From an uncultured SAR86 cluster bacterium (GTDB taxonomy: Bacteria; Pseudomonadota; Gammaproteobacteria; Magnimaribacterales; Magnimaribacteraceae), in contig CACBBD010000003.1 of the NCBI GenBank assembly GCA_902537425.1, positions 1 to 64,000 of the forward strand: a DNA stretch of 64,000 bases, read 5' to 3'. Below are positions 34,701 to 43,576 of the stretch, in pieces; position 1 is the first letter of the stretch, and the number at the start of each line of letters is the position of its first letter. The notes below the pieces were generated by a model. That model saw only the letters and a list, made by a program, of their open reading frames with translations, was not told where the DNA came from and made no database searches. A program made the position numbers and the translations under genes.

Positions 34701-34919
34701 CTAATATTTGTAAGGTCTTGAAATTTCAAGAATCGGTGGCTTTTGATCTTTTCCAACCCATAGAAAATGATGAGAGACCATGGCAGGCTCTACATACTTA
34801 GGTTTACTTAAGACTTCTAGATCATTTTCTTTGCAATAAGCGTCAATCTCTTCTTCGTGATAACTTACGAGATAGACTTTCTCATTATCTTTATCTTTAG
34901 TAACACAATAACTAAACAT
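34701..34919 (-). CDS. Unknown 72-residue protein
   Basis: No family is recognised. The protein is soluble, without signal or membrane segment, with a mixed charged N-terminus (MFSYCVTKDKDNEKVYLVSYHEEEIDAYCKE) and a Pro-rich tail (DQKPPILEISRPYKY). It lies between two exported-protein genes, 9 bases after the 112-residue protein and 21 bases before the P19-like gene, all in one direction. The tight linkage supports it as a real gene. Confidence 0.6.
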   Translation of the reverse strand: MFSYCVTKDKDNEKVYLVSYHEEEIDAYCKENDLEVLSKPKYVEPAMVSHHFLWVGKDQKPPILEISRPYKY

Positions 34920-34928
34920 ACTATTATT

Positions 34929-35267
34929 TTATAACTTTACGCATAAGATTGGCTCTACTAATTCCATATATTTTGCGTATTCAATTTCAAGCGTTGTTTT
35001 GTTAATTCTTAAAACAACTATCAAATCTGTTTGAGATGCGTCTGTAAACTGACCTACTTCAAAATATTCTTCTTGAATTGAAAGGTCCATTGTCAATTGT
35101 CCCTTCTTTAATATTTGAACTGCTTTTTTTGTCTCTGTTCCTAGCAACAAACTAAAAGTATTAATTCTTTCACTATTTTGACTTTGAGTTTTACATTCTA
35201 AATTTATCATCTCCGACCTTAAGGAAGATGAAATCAAGATTATCAAAATTAAACTTAAGTACTTCAT
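34929..35267 (-). CDS. Unknown secreted protein, 112 residues
   Basis: A signal peptide (KYLSLILIILISSSLRS) precedes a compact domain of about 90 residues rich in beta-forming residues (INTFSLLLG, TDLIVVLRINKTTLEIEYAKY). Cysteines at NLECKTQ and ILCVKL, near both ends, could close the domain by a disulfide. No family is known to me. The start overlaps the lipoprotein stop by one base, so they are coupled. Confidence 0.68.
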   Translation of the reverse strand: MKYLSLILIILISSSLRSEMINLECKTQSQNSERINTFSLLLGTETKKAVQILKKGQLTMDLSIQEEYFEVGQFTDASQTDLIVVLRINKTTLEIEYAKYMELVEPILCVKL

Positions 35268-35587
35268 TATTTATAGATACAAAACTCCCTTCTAGGACAT
35301 TTTCCTAATTTTGATCTCATCTCTTCTTCATTTATTTTGTCTAAACTCTTCTCTGCACCTGCATAATTCTCATAGTTATCGCATTGTAGCTGCCTTCTTT
35401 GCTTCTCTTGGAAAATCTGTTTTTGTACAGAAAGTTTTTCATTTAGTTCTAGTGAAGAATATTCAATATCAGTATCTGGAAAACAAAGAAATAAATTATC
35501 AGCACTTTCTATAGATGAAATATTTGTTCGTAATAAAGAACAAGAGGCTAAAAGAGCAAAAATGATTATTAGAGCTATTTTCTGCAT
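35267..35587 (-). CDS. Small lipoprotein of unknown function
   Basis: This 106-residue protein begins with a lipoprotein signal, QKIALIIIFALLASC, with Cys as the acylated residue. The mature part is helical and polar with several Gln, Arg and Glu (SVQKQIFQEKQRRQLQCDNYENY) and cysteines in pairs (FLCFPD, LQCDN, KCPRREFC). Its start follows the madM stop by 1 base. No family is recognised; an envelope location is likely. Confidence 0.68.
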   Translation of the reverse strand: MQKIALIIIFALLASCSLLRTNISSIESADNLFLCFPDTDIEYSSLELNEKLSVQKQIFQEKQRRQLQCDNYENYAGAEKSLDKINEEEMRSKLGKCPRREFCIYK

Positions 35588-35588
35588 T

Positions 35589-36347
35589 TTAATAAAGTGC
35601 GCTAACTAAGAAAAATAAAACTGAAGGCACAAGTAAACAACCAACTGCAGTGTAAAAAGTAGCAGTCATAGCTCCATAAGGAACTAGTTTAGGATCAACA
35701 GCAGCCAAACCGGCGGCTACACCGCTATTTGTTCCCATTAATCCTCCGAAAACCATAGCTGATTTTGGATTATTAAGACCGATGCGTCCTGCTACTAAAG
35801 GGGTAATGGTCATCACCAAAATTGATTTAACTAAACCAGCAGCAATACTTAGTGCAATTACTTCGCTCTCAGCTCCAATTGCAGAACCAGTAATTGGTCC
35901 TACTACAAATGTCACAGTACCTGCTCCTATGGTTGTAATGCTTCTTGGATCATCATATCCAAAAGAAATCGCTACAAGCGCTCCAAAACTAAAAGATAAT
36001 ATTACTCCAAATAATAAAGAAAATACTCCTGCTTTGCCGGAAGATCTCAAGTCATTGAAGTTAGCTCCATAAGCTGTGGCGACGATAGCAAAATCACGCA
36101 ACATGGAGCCGCCAAGAATACCTACTCCTGATAGTATTGCAAAATCTGCAACTCCTTTTTGACCATCTGTAAATAATCCTGCTGAATAAGCAAAGATCAA
36201 GCCGAGGATAATTGCAATTGCGGATCCGTGGAATCGACCACCAGTGAAATGATTGGAGAAAAAATAAGATAAATAGACAATCAATCCTACAAAGACAAAG
36301 GCAGTAATAAGATTGTTGCTTATTAGAACTTCGTTGAGTATCTCCAT
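35589..36347 (-). CDS. madM: Malonate carrier subunit MadM
   Basis: The 252-residue membrane protein has about 8 hydrophobic segments and MadM motifs: YFFSNHFTGGRFHGSAIAIILGL, GILGGSMLRDFAIVATAYGAN, GAGTVTFVVGPITGSAIGAES and GGLMGTNSGVAAGLAAVDPKLVPYGAMTATFYTAVGC. MadL and MadM together form a malonate:cation symporter in the inner membrane. The ATG directly follows the madL stop. A malonyl-CoA-synthetase-like gene at 49358 could use the imported malonate. Confidence 0.9.
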   Translation of the reverse strand: MEILNEVLISNNLITAFVFVGLIVYLSYFFSNHFTGGRFHGSAIAIILGLIFAYSAGLFTDGQKGVADFAILSGVGILGGSMLRDFAIVATAYGANFNDLRSSGKAGVFSLLFGVILSFSFGALVAISFGYDDPRSITTIGAGTVTFVVGPITGSAIGAESEVIALSIAAGLVKSILVMTITPLVAGRIGLNNPKSAMVFGGLMGTNSGVAAGLAAVDPKLVPYGAMTATFYTAVGCLLVPSVLFFLVSALY

Positions 36348-36704
36348 CTACTTTCTCTTAAAGTTAGAAATTATTGGAACGAAAATAAAAGAAACTGTGA
36401 CAACCAATAGACCTGCCATTAGAGCCATAAATCCTCCATCAATTGCACCAACTACATTTTGTTTTGCTGCCATTGCAACTACTATCGGAATATAAATCAT
36501 ACTCCAAAAAGTAATTCCTTTTTCAGATACGTTTCCTATCTCGAATCTTCCTTTGAAGAAACTTGTAGCGCACATTAAAAGAAACATTGCTATCCCAATG
36601 CCACCAACATTAGCGTCGATACCGAATAAAGATCCAAGTAACTCGCCTGCAAATAAACCAAGTAATGTACAGACACCAAGTAAAGCTATTCCGTAAATAA
36701 CCAT
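36348..36704 (-). CDS. madL: Malonate carrier subunit MadL
   Basis: This 118-residue protein has four membrane segments and the MadL pattern GVCTLLGLFAGELLGSLFG, ANVGGIGIAMFLLMCATSFF and GFMALMAGLLVVTVSFIF. It is the small partner of MadM. It starts 4 bases after the TauE/SafE gene and is immediately followed by madM, so carrier and permease are one transcript. Confidence 0.9.
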   Translation of the reverse strand: MVIYGIALLGVCTLLGLFAGELLGSLFGIDANVGGIGIAMFLLMCATSFFKGRFEIGNVSEKGITFWSMIYIPIVVAMAAKQNVVGAIDGGFMALMAGLLVVTVSFIFVPIISNFKRK

Positions 36705-36708
36705 ATTT

Positions 36709-37458
36709 TTATAAATAATTAAGTATGAGTAGAGAAATGCTTAAAGAAATTCCTACTAAGATAATAAATATTCTCAATAATTGATTGGGTAATATTTCAG
36801 TGAGTTTTGCTCCCATAAACCCTCCTAAAATTGAGAAAAACATCATATAAAAAACAAATGACCAAACTATAAAATTATTTAAAAAAAATACACTTACAGA
36901 AACGAGGGTTATAAATAATGATAATAAAGACTTTATCGCTGAGAGCTGTTTTAAAGAAAAGTCTTTATCTATTGAAAGAACAGATAACAACGCCAAACCA
37001 AGTCCTCCATTGAAATATCCACCATAGGTACTAACAAAAGACAGGCCAATTTTTTGATATACGCCTCTAGGGCTTTGAGATTTCTCTCGCACATTTTGTG
37101 GATTAAATATAAATAATAGAGTTGCCATAAAAATTAAAAAAGGCAAGGCCTTTGTAAAAAATTCATCGGATGTATTTATTAAAAAGAAAGCCCCGCAGAC
37201 TGAAAAAATTGTTACTAAAAATATCAAAGGCATTATTTTATTCAGGCTGATGGTTGTAAAAGTTTTCTTGAACCCTGCCACAGATCCAAAATACCCCGGC
37301 AATATCGCTGCTGCACTGGTGGTATTGGCTAAGACGGGAGATATACCAACATACAGTAGTGCTGGAAGTGTTATGAAGCTACCTCCGCCAGCCAGAGAAT
37401 TTAGACCTCCTGCAAAAAATGCAGCTAAACAGACTAAAAATAAACTTGATAGTTCCAC
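36709..37458 (-). CDS. TauE/SafE family permease
   Basis: The 249-residue protein starts at GTG with AAGG six bases upstream. Seven or eight hydrophobic helices and the duplicated TauE/SafE signature (FFAGGLNSLAGGGSFITLPALLYVGISPVLANTTSAAAILPGYFGSV; SFVSTYGGYFNGGLGLALL) identify it. Family members export sulfite, sulfoacetate or related organosulfur anions; other anions are possible. It lies between a DUF1330 gene and madL, which suggests handling of a carboxylate or sulfonate connected with malonate. Confidence 0.85.
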   Translation of the reverse strand: MELSSLFLVCLAAFFAGGLNSLAGGGSFITLPALLYVGISPVLANTTSAAAILPGYFGSVAGFKKTFTTISLNKIMPLIFLVTIFSVCGAFFLINTSDEFFTKALPFLIFMATLLFIFNPQNVREKSQSPRGVYQKIGLSFVSTYGGYFNGGLGLALLSVLSIDKDFSLKQLSAIKSLLSLFITLVSVSVFFLNNFIVWSFVFYMMFFSILGGFMGAKLTEILPNQLLRIFIILVGISLSISLLILNYL

Positions 37459-37466
37459 ATCAACCT

Positions 37467-37751
37467 TTAGAGACCTTCAACAATAACTAAGTGTCTCTCG
37501 GAGGAAATTGAAGAATACTTTAGTGCCCTTTTATATTCCTCTGAATTATATGCATCTTTCGCACTTTGAAGAGAATCAAATTCTACAACTACTGTTCTAT
37601 CATACGAAGATCCTTCGTATTTTACTTGCTCCCCACCTCTAGCTAAAAATTTACCTCCATATTTTTGTATAGCTGGTCCTGCAAGTTTTATGTATTCCCC
37701 GTAAGTTTCGCTGTCTGTAACGTGACATAATGTTATCCAGTATCCTTTCAT
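37467..37751 (-). CDS. DUF1330 protein
   Basis: This 94-residue protein matches DUF1330 (dimeric alpha/beta-barrel fold): GYWITLCHVTDSETYGEYIKLAGPAIQKYGGKFLARGGE, VVVEFDSLQSAKDAYNSEEYKRALKYSSISSERHLVIVEGL. Its function is undefined; related ferredoxin-like barrels act as small oxygenases or isomerases. It lies 50 bases after malate synthase and 8 bases before the TauE/SafE gene. Confidence 0.88.
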   Translation of the reverse strand: MKGYWITLCHVTDSETYGEYIKLAGPAIQKYGGKFLARGGEQVKYEGSSYDRTVVVEFDSLQSAKDAYNSEEYKRALKYSSISSERHLVIVEGL

Positions 37752-37801
37752 AGTTGACTCTTAGTCTAAAGAACAGGCCTTAAAGGTCAAATTTAGAGTT
37801 A

Positions 37802-39967
37802 TTATGATTTAACTTGTAATCTTTTGGAGTGAAGAATTGGCTCTGTATAGCCACTCGGTTGAGTTCGTCCTTTCACAGCTAAATCTAGTGCAGCAGAAAA
37901 AGATATCCCATTAAAGTTAGGGCCCATTGCAATATATTCAGGGTCCCCAGCGTTTTGCTGATCAACTACAAGTGCCATTTTTTTCATCGTCTCTTCAACT
38001 TGGTTTTCTGTAATAAGATTGTGATGTATCCAATTTGCTATATGTTGACTCGAAATTCTGCACGTGGCTCTATCTTCCATCAAACCAACATTATTTATAT
38101 CAGGGACCTTGGAGCAACCTACCCCTAAATCTACCCACCTGACAACATAACCAAGTATGCCTTGGCAATTATTATCAAGTTCAGTTTGTATCACTTCAGG
38201 TGTTAAGCTTTCAGGATTTTCCAGCAATGGAATAGAAAGAATATCTTTTAAATCAGCCCTTGGTCTGGATATTAATTCCTCTTGACGTTCTGAAACGGAA
38301 ACTTTGTGATAATGAATAGCATGCAAAGTTGCGGCAGTGGGAGATGGAACCCACGCACAATTTGCACCAGCTTCAGGATGCGTAGATTTATTTTCATACA
38401 TTCCTAACATCTCATCAGGCATTGCCCACATTCCTTTACCTATTTGCGCCTTACCTTTGAACCCAGTCTCAAGACCAATGTCAACATTCCAATCCTCATA
38501 AGCAGCAATCCAAGATTGCTGCTTCATCTCTGCTTTTGGTACTACAGGCCCAGCTTCCATGCTGGTATGAATTTCGTCACCCGTTCTGTCTAAGAAACCT
38601 GTATTTATAAATATAACTCTGTCACTTGCCACTCTGATGCATTCTTTAAGGTTAACAGTGGTTCGTCTTTCCTCGTCCATAATGCCAATTTTTACGGTTA
38701 GAGGATCTAAGCCCAATTCCTGTTCTACTTTTGCAAACAAATCACATGTAAACTTAACTTCTTCAGGTCCGTGCATTTTTGGTTTTACTATATAAATACT
38801 TCCAGTTCTTGAATTTGATTGTTTTCCTTCCTTTAAAAGATCATGCTTGCCTATACAGATAGTAAACATGGCATCCATAATTCCTTCGGGGACCTCATTA
38901 TTGTTTCCATCGAGGATTGCAGGATTTGTCATTAAATGACCGACATTTCTCACCAAAAGAACACTTCTTCCGGGAAGAGTAATTTCTTGACCATTTTTGT
39001 CTGAATAATTTCTATCCTCATTCAGAGTCCTTGTCATCTCTTCTCCGCCCTTAAAAAATGTTTCTTTGAGATCTCCTTTCATTAAACCTAACCAGTTCCG
39101 ATAACCTAAGGATTTATCTTCCGCATCTACAGCCGCAACAGAATCTTCAAGATCTTGTATGGCAGTTACAGCCGATTCAACACAAATATCCTTTATGTTT
39201 GCAGGATCATCTTTGCCTATAGAGTCTTCAGAGTCGATTTCAATTTCTATGTGTAAGTTATTGTTTTTAAATAAAATACTACTAGGATTATCAGAGTCTC
39301 CTGTAAAACCTATAAACTGAGATTCATCCTTTAATTCAGTAAAAGATTGATCGCTGGTACTTATCTCAAGACTTCCCTTGTTTATCTTAAAGCCTGTTAC
39401 ATCAGCGTATTTTCCTGAAGATAATGGTACAGACTCATCTAAGAAATTTTTTGAAAATTCTATGACTTTATTTCCTCTAACAGGATTATAAGGTCCTGAT
39501 TTTTCAGCACCTTCCTCTTCCGAAATCATATCTGTTCCATAAAGAGCATCATAGAGACTACCCCATCTTGCATTAGTAGCATTTAAAGAAAACCTTGCAT
39601 TCATAATAGGTACGACTAATTGAGCACCAGCAACGAGGGCGATTTCTTCATCTACATTTTGAGTGGTTATTTCAAAATCATCTCCTTCTTCCAATAAATA
39701 ACCTATTTCTTTTAGGAAATTTACATATTCATCATGATTATGTGGAGAGCCTTTTTTTGAAATGTGCCAATTATCGATTGTTTTTTGAATCTCAGTCCTT
39801 TTTGCTAAGAGTTCCTTATTGCGAGGACCAAACTCATCAAGAACTCGCTCAAAAGATTCCCAAAAAGCATCTGGGTTAATATCCAAACCTGGAAGAAGTT
39901 CGTCTGTTAAAAAATTATCAAGTTCTTGTGATACCTTCAGACTACCATGTGTAATTCTTTTTGACAT
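37802..39967 (-). CDS. glcB: Malate synthase G
   Basis: The 721-residue protein has the length and domains of malate synthase G. An N-terminal clasp contains [31 protein letters not shown], the TIM-barrel has [37 protein letters not shown] and [22 protein letters not shown], and the C-terminal plug holds the catalytic Asp in [10 protein letters not shown]-like [18 protein letters not shown]. It condenses glyoxylate and acetyl-CoA to malate, in the cytoplasm. No isocitrate lyase is adjacent. An inverted repeat lies just upstream of the ATG. It heads the run with DUF1330, TauE/SafE and MadLM. Confidence 0.95.
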   Translation of the reverse strand: MSKRITHGSLKVSQELDNFLTDELLPGLDINPDAFWESFERVLDEFGPRNKELLAKRTEIQKTIDNWHISKKGSPHNHDEYVNFLKEIGYLLEEGDDFEITTQNVDEEIALVAGAQLVVPIMNARFSLNATNARWGSLYDALYGTDMISEEEGAEKSGPYNPVRGNKVIEFSKNFLDESVPLSSGKYADVTGFKINKGSLEISTSDQSFTELKDESQFIGFTGDSDNPSSILFKNNNLHIEIEIDSEDSIGKDDPANIKDICVESAVTAIQDLEDSVAAVDAEDKSLGYRNWLGLMKGDLKETFFKGGEEMTRTLNEDRNYSDKNGQEITLPGRSVLLVRNVGHLMTNPAILDGNNNEVPEGIMDAMFTICIGKHDLLKEGKQSNSRTGSIYIVKPKMHGPEEVKFTCDLFAKVEQELGLDPLTVKIGIMDEERRTTVNLKECIRVASDRVIFINTGFLDRTGDEIHTSMEAGPVVPKAEMKQQSWIAAYEDWNVDIGLETGFKGKAQIGKGMWAMPDEMLGMYENKSTHPEAGANCAWVPSPTAATLHAIHYHKVSVSERQEELISRPRADLKDILSIPLLENPESLTPEVIQTELDNNCQGILGYVVRWVDLGVGCSKVPDINNVGLMEDRATCRISSQHIANWIHHNLITENQVEETMKKMALVVDQQNAGDPEYIAMGPNFNGISFSAALDLAVKGRTQPSGYTEPILHSKRLQVKS

Positions 39968-39985
39968 TTATTTCCTTATCTATCG

Positions 39986-40007
39986 TACTTATGTATCTAT
40001 GTAAGTA
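39986..40007. promoter_or_regulatory. Inverted repeat upstream of malate synthase
   Basis: TACTTA (39986-39991) and TAAGTA (40002-40007) form a 6-bp inverted repeat with a 10-base spacer, 19-40 bases before the malate synthase ATG (39967), where a promoter would be expected. It is short, so it could be chance. Confidence 0.25.
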
Positions 40008-40111
40008 TGAGGAATATTACAGTGATAAAGGGCATATATAAATAATATTTTTTTTAATGATATTTTGCGATAGCATAGCGAATCAATTCAAAAGATTAAG
40101 GGGAACTAAAT

Positions 40112-42184
40112 ATGCCAACTATAAATGAAGTGACTACTTTAGAAGTTAAAGATGAAGTAGCAGTCTTAACTTTGAACTCACCTCCAGTAAATGCCTTATC
40201 TGCAAATGTAAGAGAAGGCTTGAATAATGGTATAAGCGATGCTCTAAAAGATGACTCCGTAAAATCAATTGTCATTATATGCGATGGAAGAACTTTCATA
40301 GCTGGAGCGGATATTACTGAGTTTGGTCAAGCCCCTAAAGGGCCTTCACTTTATGAAGTTCAAGATATGATAGAAAACTCAACTAAACCTGTAATAGCTG
40401 CCATACATGGAACTGCCTTGGGTGGCGGCTTAGAAGTTGCTCTAACTTGTCATTACAGAATAGCTGTTCCTTCAGCAAAATGCGGCCTTCCAGAAGTTAA
40501 TCTAGGTTTACTTCCAGGCGCAGGGGGCACACAAAGACTACCTAGAATTGTAGGTGCCCAAAAAGCTCTTGTAATGATGACTAGTGGAGAGCATGTCGAT
40601 GCCAATGAATGTCTCGATATGGGCTTAGTTGATGAACTTGCCAATGAAGCACAGTTAGAAAATGATGCTATTTCTTTTGCTAATAAGATAGTTTCTGAAG
40701 GTAGACCATTATTGAAGGTTAGAGATGCAGATGAAAAAATTAAATCAGATAAGGGAAATGATGAACTTTTTTCTGAATTTAGAAAATCAATTTTAAGAAA
40801 AACTAGAGGATTTTTAGCTCCTGAATACAACATCCAATGTGTAGAGGCTGCAGTTAATCTTCCCTTCGAAGAAGGCATTAAAGTTGAACAAGATTTATTC
40901 ATGAAACTCATGACAGGTTCTCAATCTGCAGCTCAGAGATATATATTCTTTGCTCAAAGGCAAGTTACAAAAATTCCTGATATTGAAAAAGAGACTCCTT
41001 TAAAAGAAATCAATTCAGTAGGTGTGATAGGCGCAGGAACTATGGGTGGTGGCATCTCAATGAATTTTGCCAATGTTGGTATCCCAGTAACAATTATTGA
41101 GCAAAGTCAGGAAAGATTAGATAAAGGCTTAGGCATTATCAGAAAAAATTATGAGAACACAGCTGCAAAAGGTCGCATCTCGAATGAACAAGTCGAAGAA
41201 AGAATGGCTCTCATAAATGGTCAAACTTCTCTAGATGCTCTTGATTCGCAAGATCTTATTATTGAAGCTGTATTTGAAAATATGGATCTAAAAAAAGACA
41301 TATTCAAACAATTAGATGGTATATGTAAAGATGGTGCTATCTTGGCTTCAAACACTTCTGCATTAGATGTGAATGAAATTGCTTCCGAAACTAGTAGACC
41401 TGAAGATGTAATAGGGCTTCATTTCTTCAGTCCAGCTAATGTTATGAAACTCTTAGAAATTGTTAGAGGTGATAAAACATCTAAATCAGTTGTAGCGAGT
41501 TCGCTAGCAATAGCCAAAAAAATTCAAAAGATTGCTGCTGTGGTAGGTGTATGTCCTGGGTTTGTTGGAAATAGGATCCTTGCTCAAAGACAGAGAGAGG
41601 CCAATAAATTGATACTAGAAGGCGCCCTTCCCTGGGATATAGATGATGCTTTATTTGAATTTGGTTTTCCCATGGGTCCTTTTGCTATGTCTGATCTGGC
41701 TGGTCTAGATATAGGCTGGAATAAAGAAACTTCTAATGGAGAAACTCTAAGAGATGTTTTATGCGAAGCAGGAAGACTGGGCCAAAAATCAGGAAAGGGT
41801 TTTTATGTCTATGACGAAAATAGAAATAAATCTCCGGATCCAGAAGTCGAGGCAATAATCAAGAAATTTGGAGAAGATAGACAAATCCAAATGAGAGAGG
41901 TTTCAAAAGAAGAAATTCTTCAAAGATGTCTGTATCCAATGATTAACGAAGGATTCAAAATCTTAGAAGAAGGGATGGCTATTAGAGCAAGTGATATAGA
42001 TATTGTTTGGACTAATGGTTACGGATGGCCGGTATATGAAGGTGGACCTATGTTTTATGGCAACCTAGTAGGTTACGACAAAGTGCTTGATTGGTTACAA
42101 AAAGCTGAAAAAGAGTTAGGTCCTGAATTTAAACCTTCACCATACCTAGAAAGGGTTGTAGCTGAAAAAATAAATATTCTTTAG
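40112..42184 (+). CDS. Bifunctional enoyl-CoA hydratase / 3-hydroxyacyl-CoA dehydrogenase
   Basis: This 690-residue fusion has an AAGGGG site upstream. Residues 1-190 form an enoyl-CoA hydratase (AGADITEFGQ, GTALGGGLEVALTCHYRIA, GLPEVNLGLLPGAGGTQRLPRIVG). From about 300 an NAD-binding fold (VGVIGAGTMGGGISMNFANVGI) and a hydroxyacyl-CoA dehydrogenase domain follow (LHFFSPANVMKLLEIVRG, with the catalytic His; GFVGNRILA). It hydrates enoyl-CoA and oxidises the 3-hydroxyacyl-CoA in beta-oxidation. It resembles the FadJ/peroxisomal multifunctional type. No thiolase gene is adjacent. The amidase gene follows after 9 bases. Confidence 0.93.
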   Translation: MPTINEVTTLEVKDEVAVLTLNSPPVNALSANVREGLNNGISDALKDDSVKSIVIICDGRTFIAGADITEFGQAPKGPSLYEVQDMIENSTKPVIAAIHGTALGGGLEVALTCHYRIAVPSAKCGLPEVNLGLLPGAGGTQRLPRIVGAQKALVMMTSGEHVDANECLDMGLVDELANEAQLENDAISFANKIVSEGRPLLKVRDADEKIKSDKGNDELFSEFRKSILRKTRGFLAPEYNIQCVEAAVNLPFEEGIKVEQDLFMKLMTGSQSAAQRYIFFAQRQVTKIPDIEKETPLKEINSVGVIGAGTMGGGISMNFANVGIPVTIIEQSQERLDKGLGIIRKNYENTAAKGRISNEQVEERMALINGQTSLDALDSQDLIIEAVFENMDLKKDIFKQLDGICKDGAILASNTSALDVNEIASETSRPEDVIGLHFFSPANVMKLLEIVRGDKTSKSVVASSLAIAKKIQKIAAVVGVCPGFVGNRILAQRQREANKLILEGALPWDIDDALFEFGFPMGPFAMSDLAGLDIGWNKETSNGETLRDVLCEAGRLGQKSGKGFYVYDENRNKSPDPEVEAIIKKFGEDRQIQMREVSKEEILQRCLYPMINEGFKILEEGMAIRASDIDIVWTNGYGWPVYEGGPMFYGNLVGYDKVLDWLQKAEKELGPEFKPSPYLERVVAEKINIL

Positions 42185-42193
42185 GAATTAAAT

Positions 42194-43576
42194 GTGAATG
42201 AACTTACCCAAAAGAGTGCGGGAGAACTTGCGCACCTTATCAAAAGAAAAGAAGTTTCCAGTAAGGAAGTGGTTGAAGCTCACTTAGATAGAATTAAAGA
42301 AGTTAATCCTGAAATTAACGCCATAACAATAACACTCGAAGAATCAGCCCTCGAGATGGCGGATAAAGCTGATAGTTCTAATACCGATATCGAGGACAAG
42401 CCTTTTCATGGCGTTCCAATTACCATAAAAGAAAATATAGATTTCGTTGGAACTCCAACAACGAATGGTCTTCCTCTGCTGGCTGAATCTATGCCTCCTA
42501 GAAATGCTCCTTTGGTGGATAGAATGTTAAATGCTGGTGCTATTCCAATTGGCAGGACGAATATGCCTGAAATGGGCATGCGTTTAGATACGGACAATCC
42601 GCTTAGAGGTAGGACCTTTAACCCTTGGAATAAGGCAATAACACCAGGAGGTTCTAGTGGCGGTGAAGGTGCTGCTATTGCATCAGGGATGAGTCCTTTT
42701 GGAATAGGAAATGATATCGGCGGTTCATTGAGAAACCCAGCCTATTGTTGTGGCATCGCATCTATAAAACCTTCGATAGGCAGAATCCCATTTGTCAGAA
42801 CCATAGCCCCTTTTGAGGATATGGGTATATCAGGTGCTTTTTTAAGTGATGGACCTATGGCTAGGTCTGTAGAAGATTTGAGAATGGGATTATCGGTTAT
42901 GTCAGGGAGACACATAGATGATCCTCAATCAATCAATAGTCCGTTGACTGGTGATTTTCCTATCCAGCCAAAAGCAGCCTTAGTTAAAAAGGTAAGTGAT
43001 ATCACATTACCAGAAGCTACACTAAAAGAAATAGATAAAGCCGGTGAAGTTTTGATATCGGAAGGTTGGCAAGTTGATGAAGTGGAGGCACCTGAAGTAG
43101 AGAGAGTGCGTGAAATTTGGGGAACTATCTTAAATCAAGGTTTGATAGAAGTACTACCAGAAGAAATATTTAAACCGGAAACAGTTGCTTATCTAAAAAG
43201 AATCAATGAGGCTAATTTATTGGAGATGACACTTGATCAAGCCTTACTTGAAAGAAGAAGATTAAGAAGATTATGGTCAGCTTTCTTAACAAAATATACT
43301 GTCTGTATTGGGCCTACTTGGTCTAATTTACAATGGCCAATTGATACTGACCTAGATCCTGATAAAGGAGACGAAGCATTAAGACAGAGTTTTATGTTTA
43401 TTGCTCCAGGAAACTGCTTAGGAATTCCTTCCGTTGCATTGCCAATGGGAGTGGACAATGGTCTACCTACAGGTATTCAGATTTATTCAGAATTATACAG
43501 AGAGGATCTGTGTTTAGGTGCAGCTGAACTTATACAAAAACAAGTTCCATGCCCTACTCCTATTGATCCAGTTTAG
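42194..43576 (+). CDS. Amidase signature family enzyme
   Basis: The 460-residue protein starts at GTG (42194), with AGGA seven bases upstream. The amidase Ser-cisSer-Lys triad is visible: Lys in VPITIKENIDF, GGSSGGEGAAIASGMSPFGIGNDIGGSLRNPAYCCG with both serines. It hydrolyses a carboxamide to acid and ammonia; the exact amide is unknown. It is the second gene after the beta-oxidation fusion and may be co-transcribed with it. It ends 4 bases inside the convergent M20 peptidase. Confidence 0.9.
   Translation: MNELTQKSAGELAHLIKRKEVSSKEVVEAHLDRIKEVNPEINAITITLEESALEMADKADSSNTDIEDKPFHGVPITIKENIDFVGTPTTNGLPLLAESMPPRNAPLVDRMLNAGAIPIGRTNMPEMGMRLDTDNPLRGRTFNPWNKAITPGGSSGGEGAAIASGMSPFGIGNDIGGSLRNPAYCCGIASIKPSIGRIPFVRTIAPFEDMGISGAFLSDGPMARSVEDLRMGLSVMSGRHIDDPQSINSPLTGDFPIQPKAALVKKVSDITLPEATLKEIDKAGEVLISEGWQVDEVEAPEVERVREIWGTILNQGLIEVLPEEIFKPETVAYLKRINEANLLEMTLDQALLERRRLRRLWSAFLTKYTVCIGPTWSNLQWPIDTDLDPDKGDEALRQSFMFIAPGNCLGIPSVALPMGVDNGLPTGIQIYSELYREDLCLGAAELIQKQVPCPTPIDPV

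Noticed and set aside
35782-36072. 96-residue plus-strand frame inside madM
   Set aside because: Low-complexity Pro/Thr/Ala antisense of the Gly/Ala-rich membrane helices; a composition artefact.
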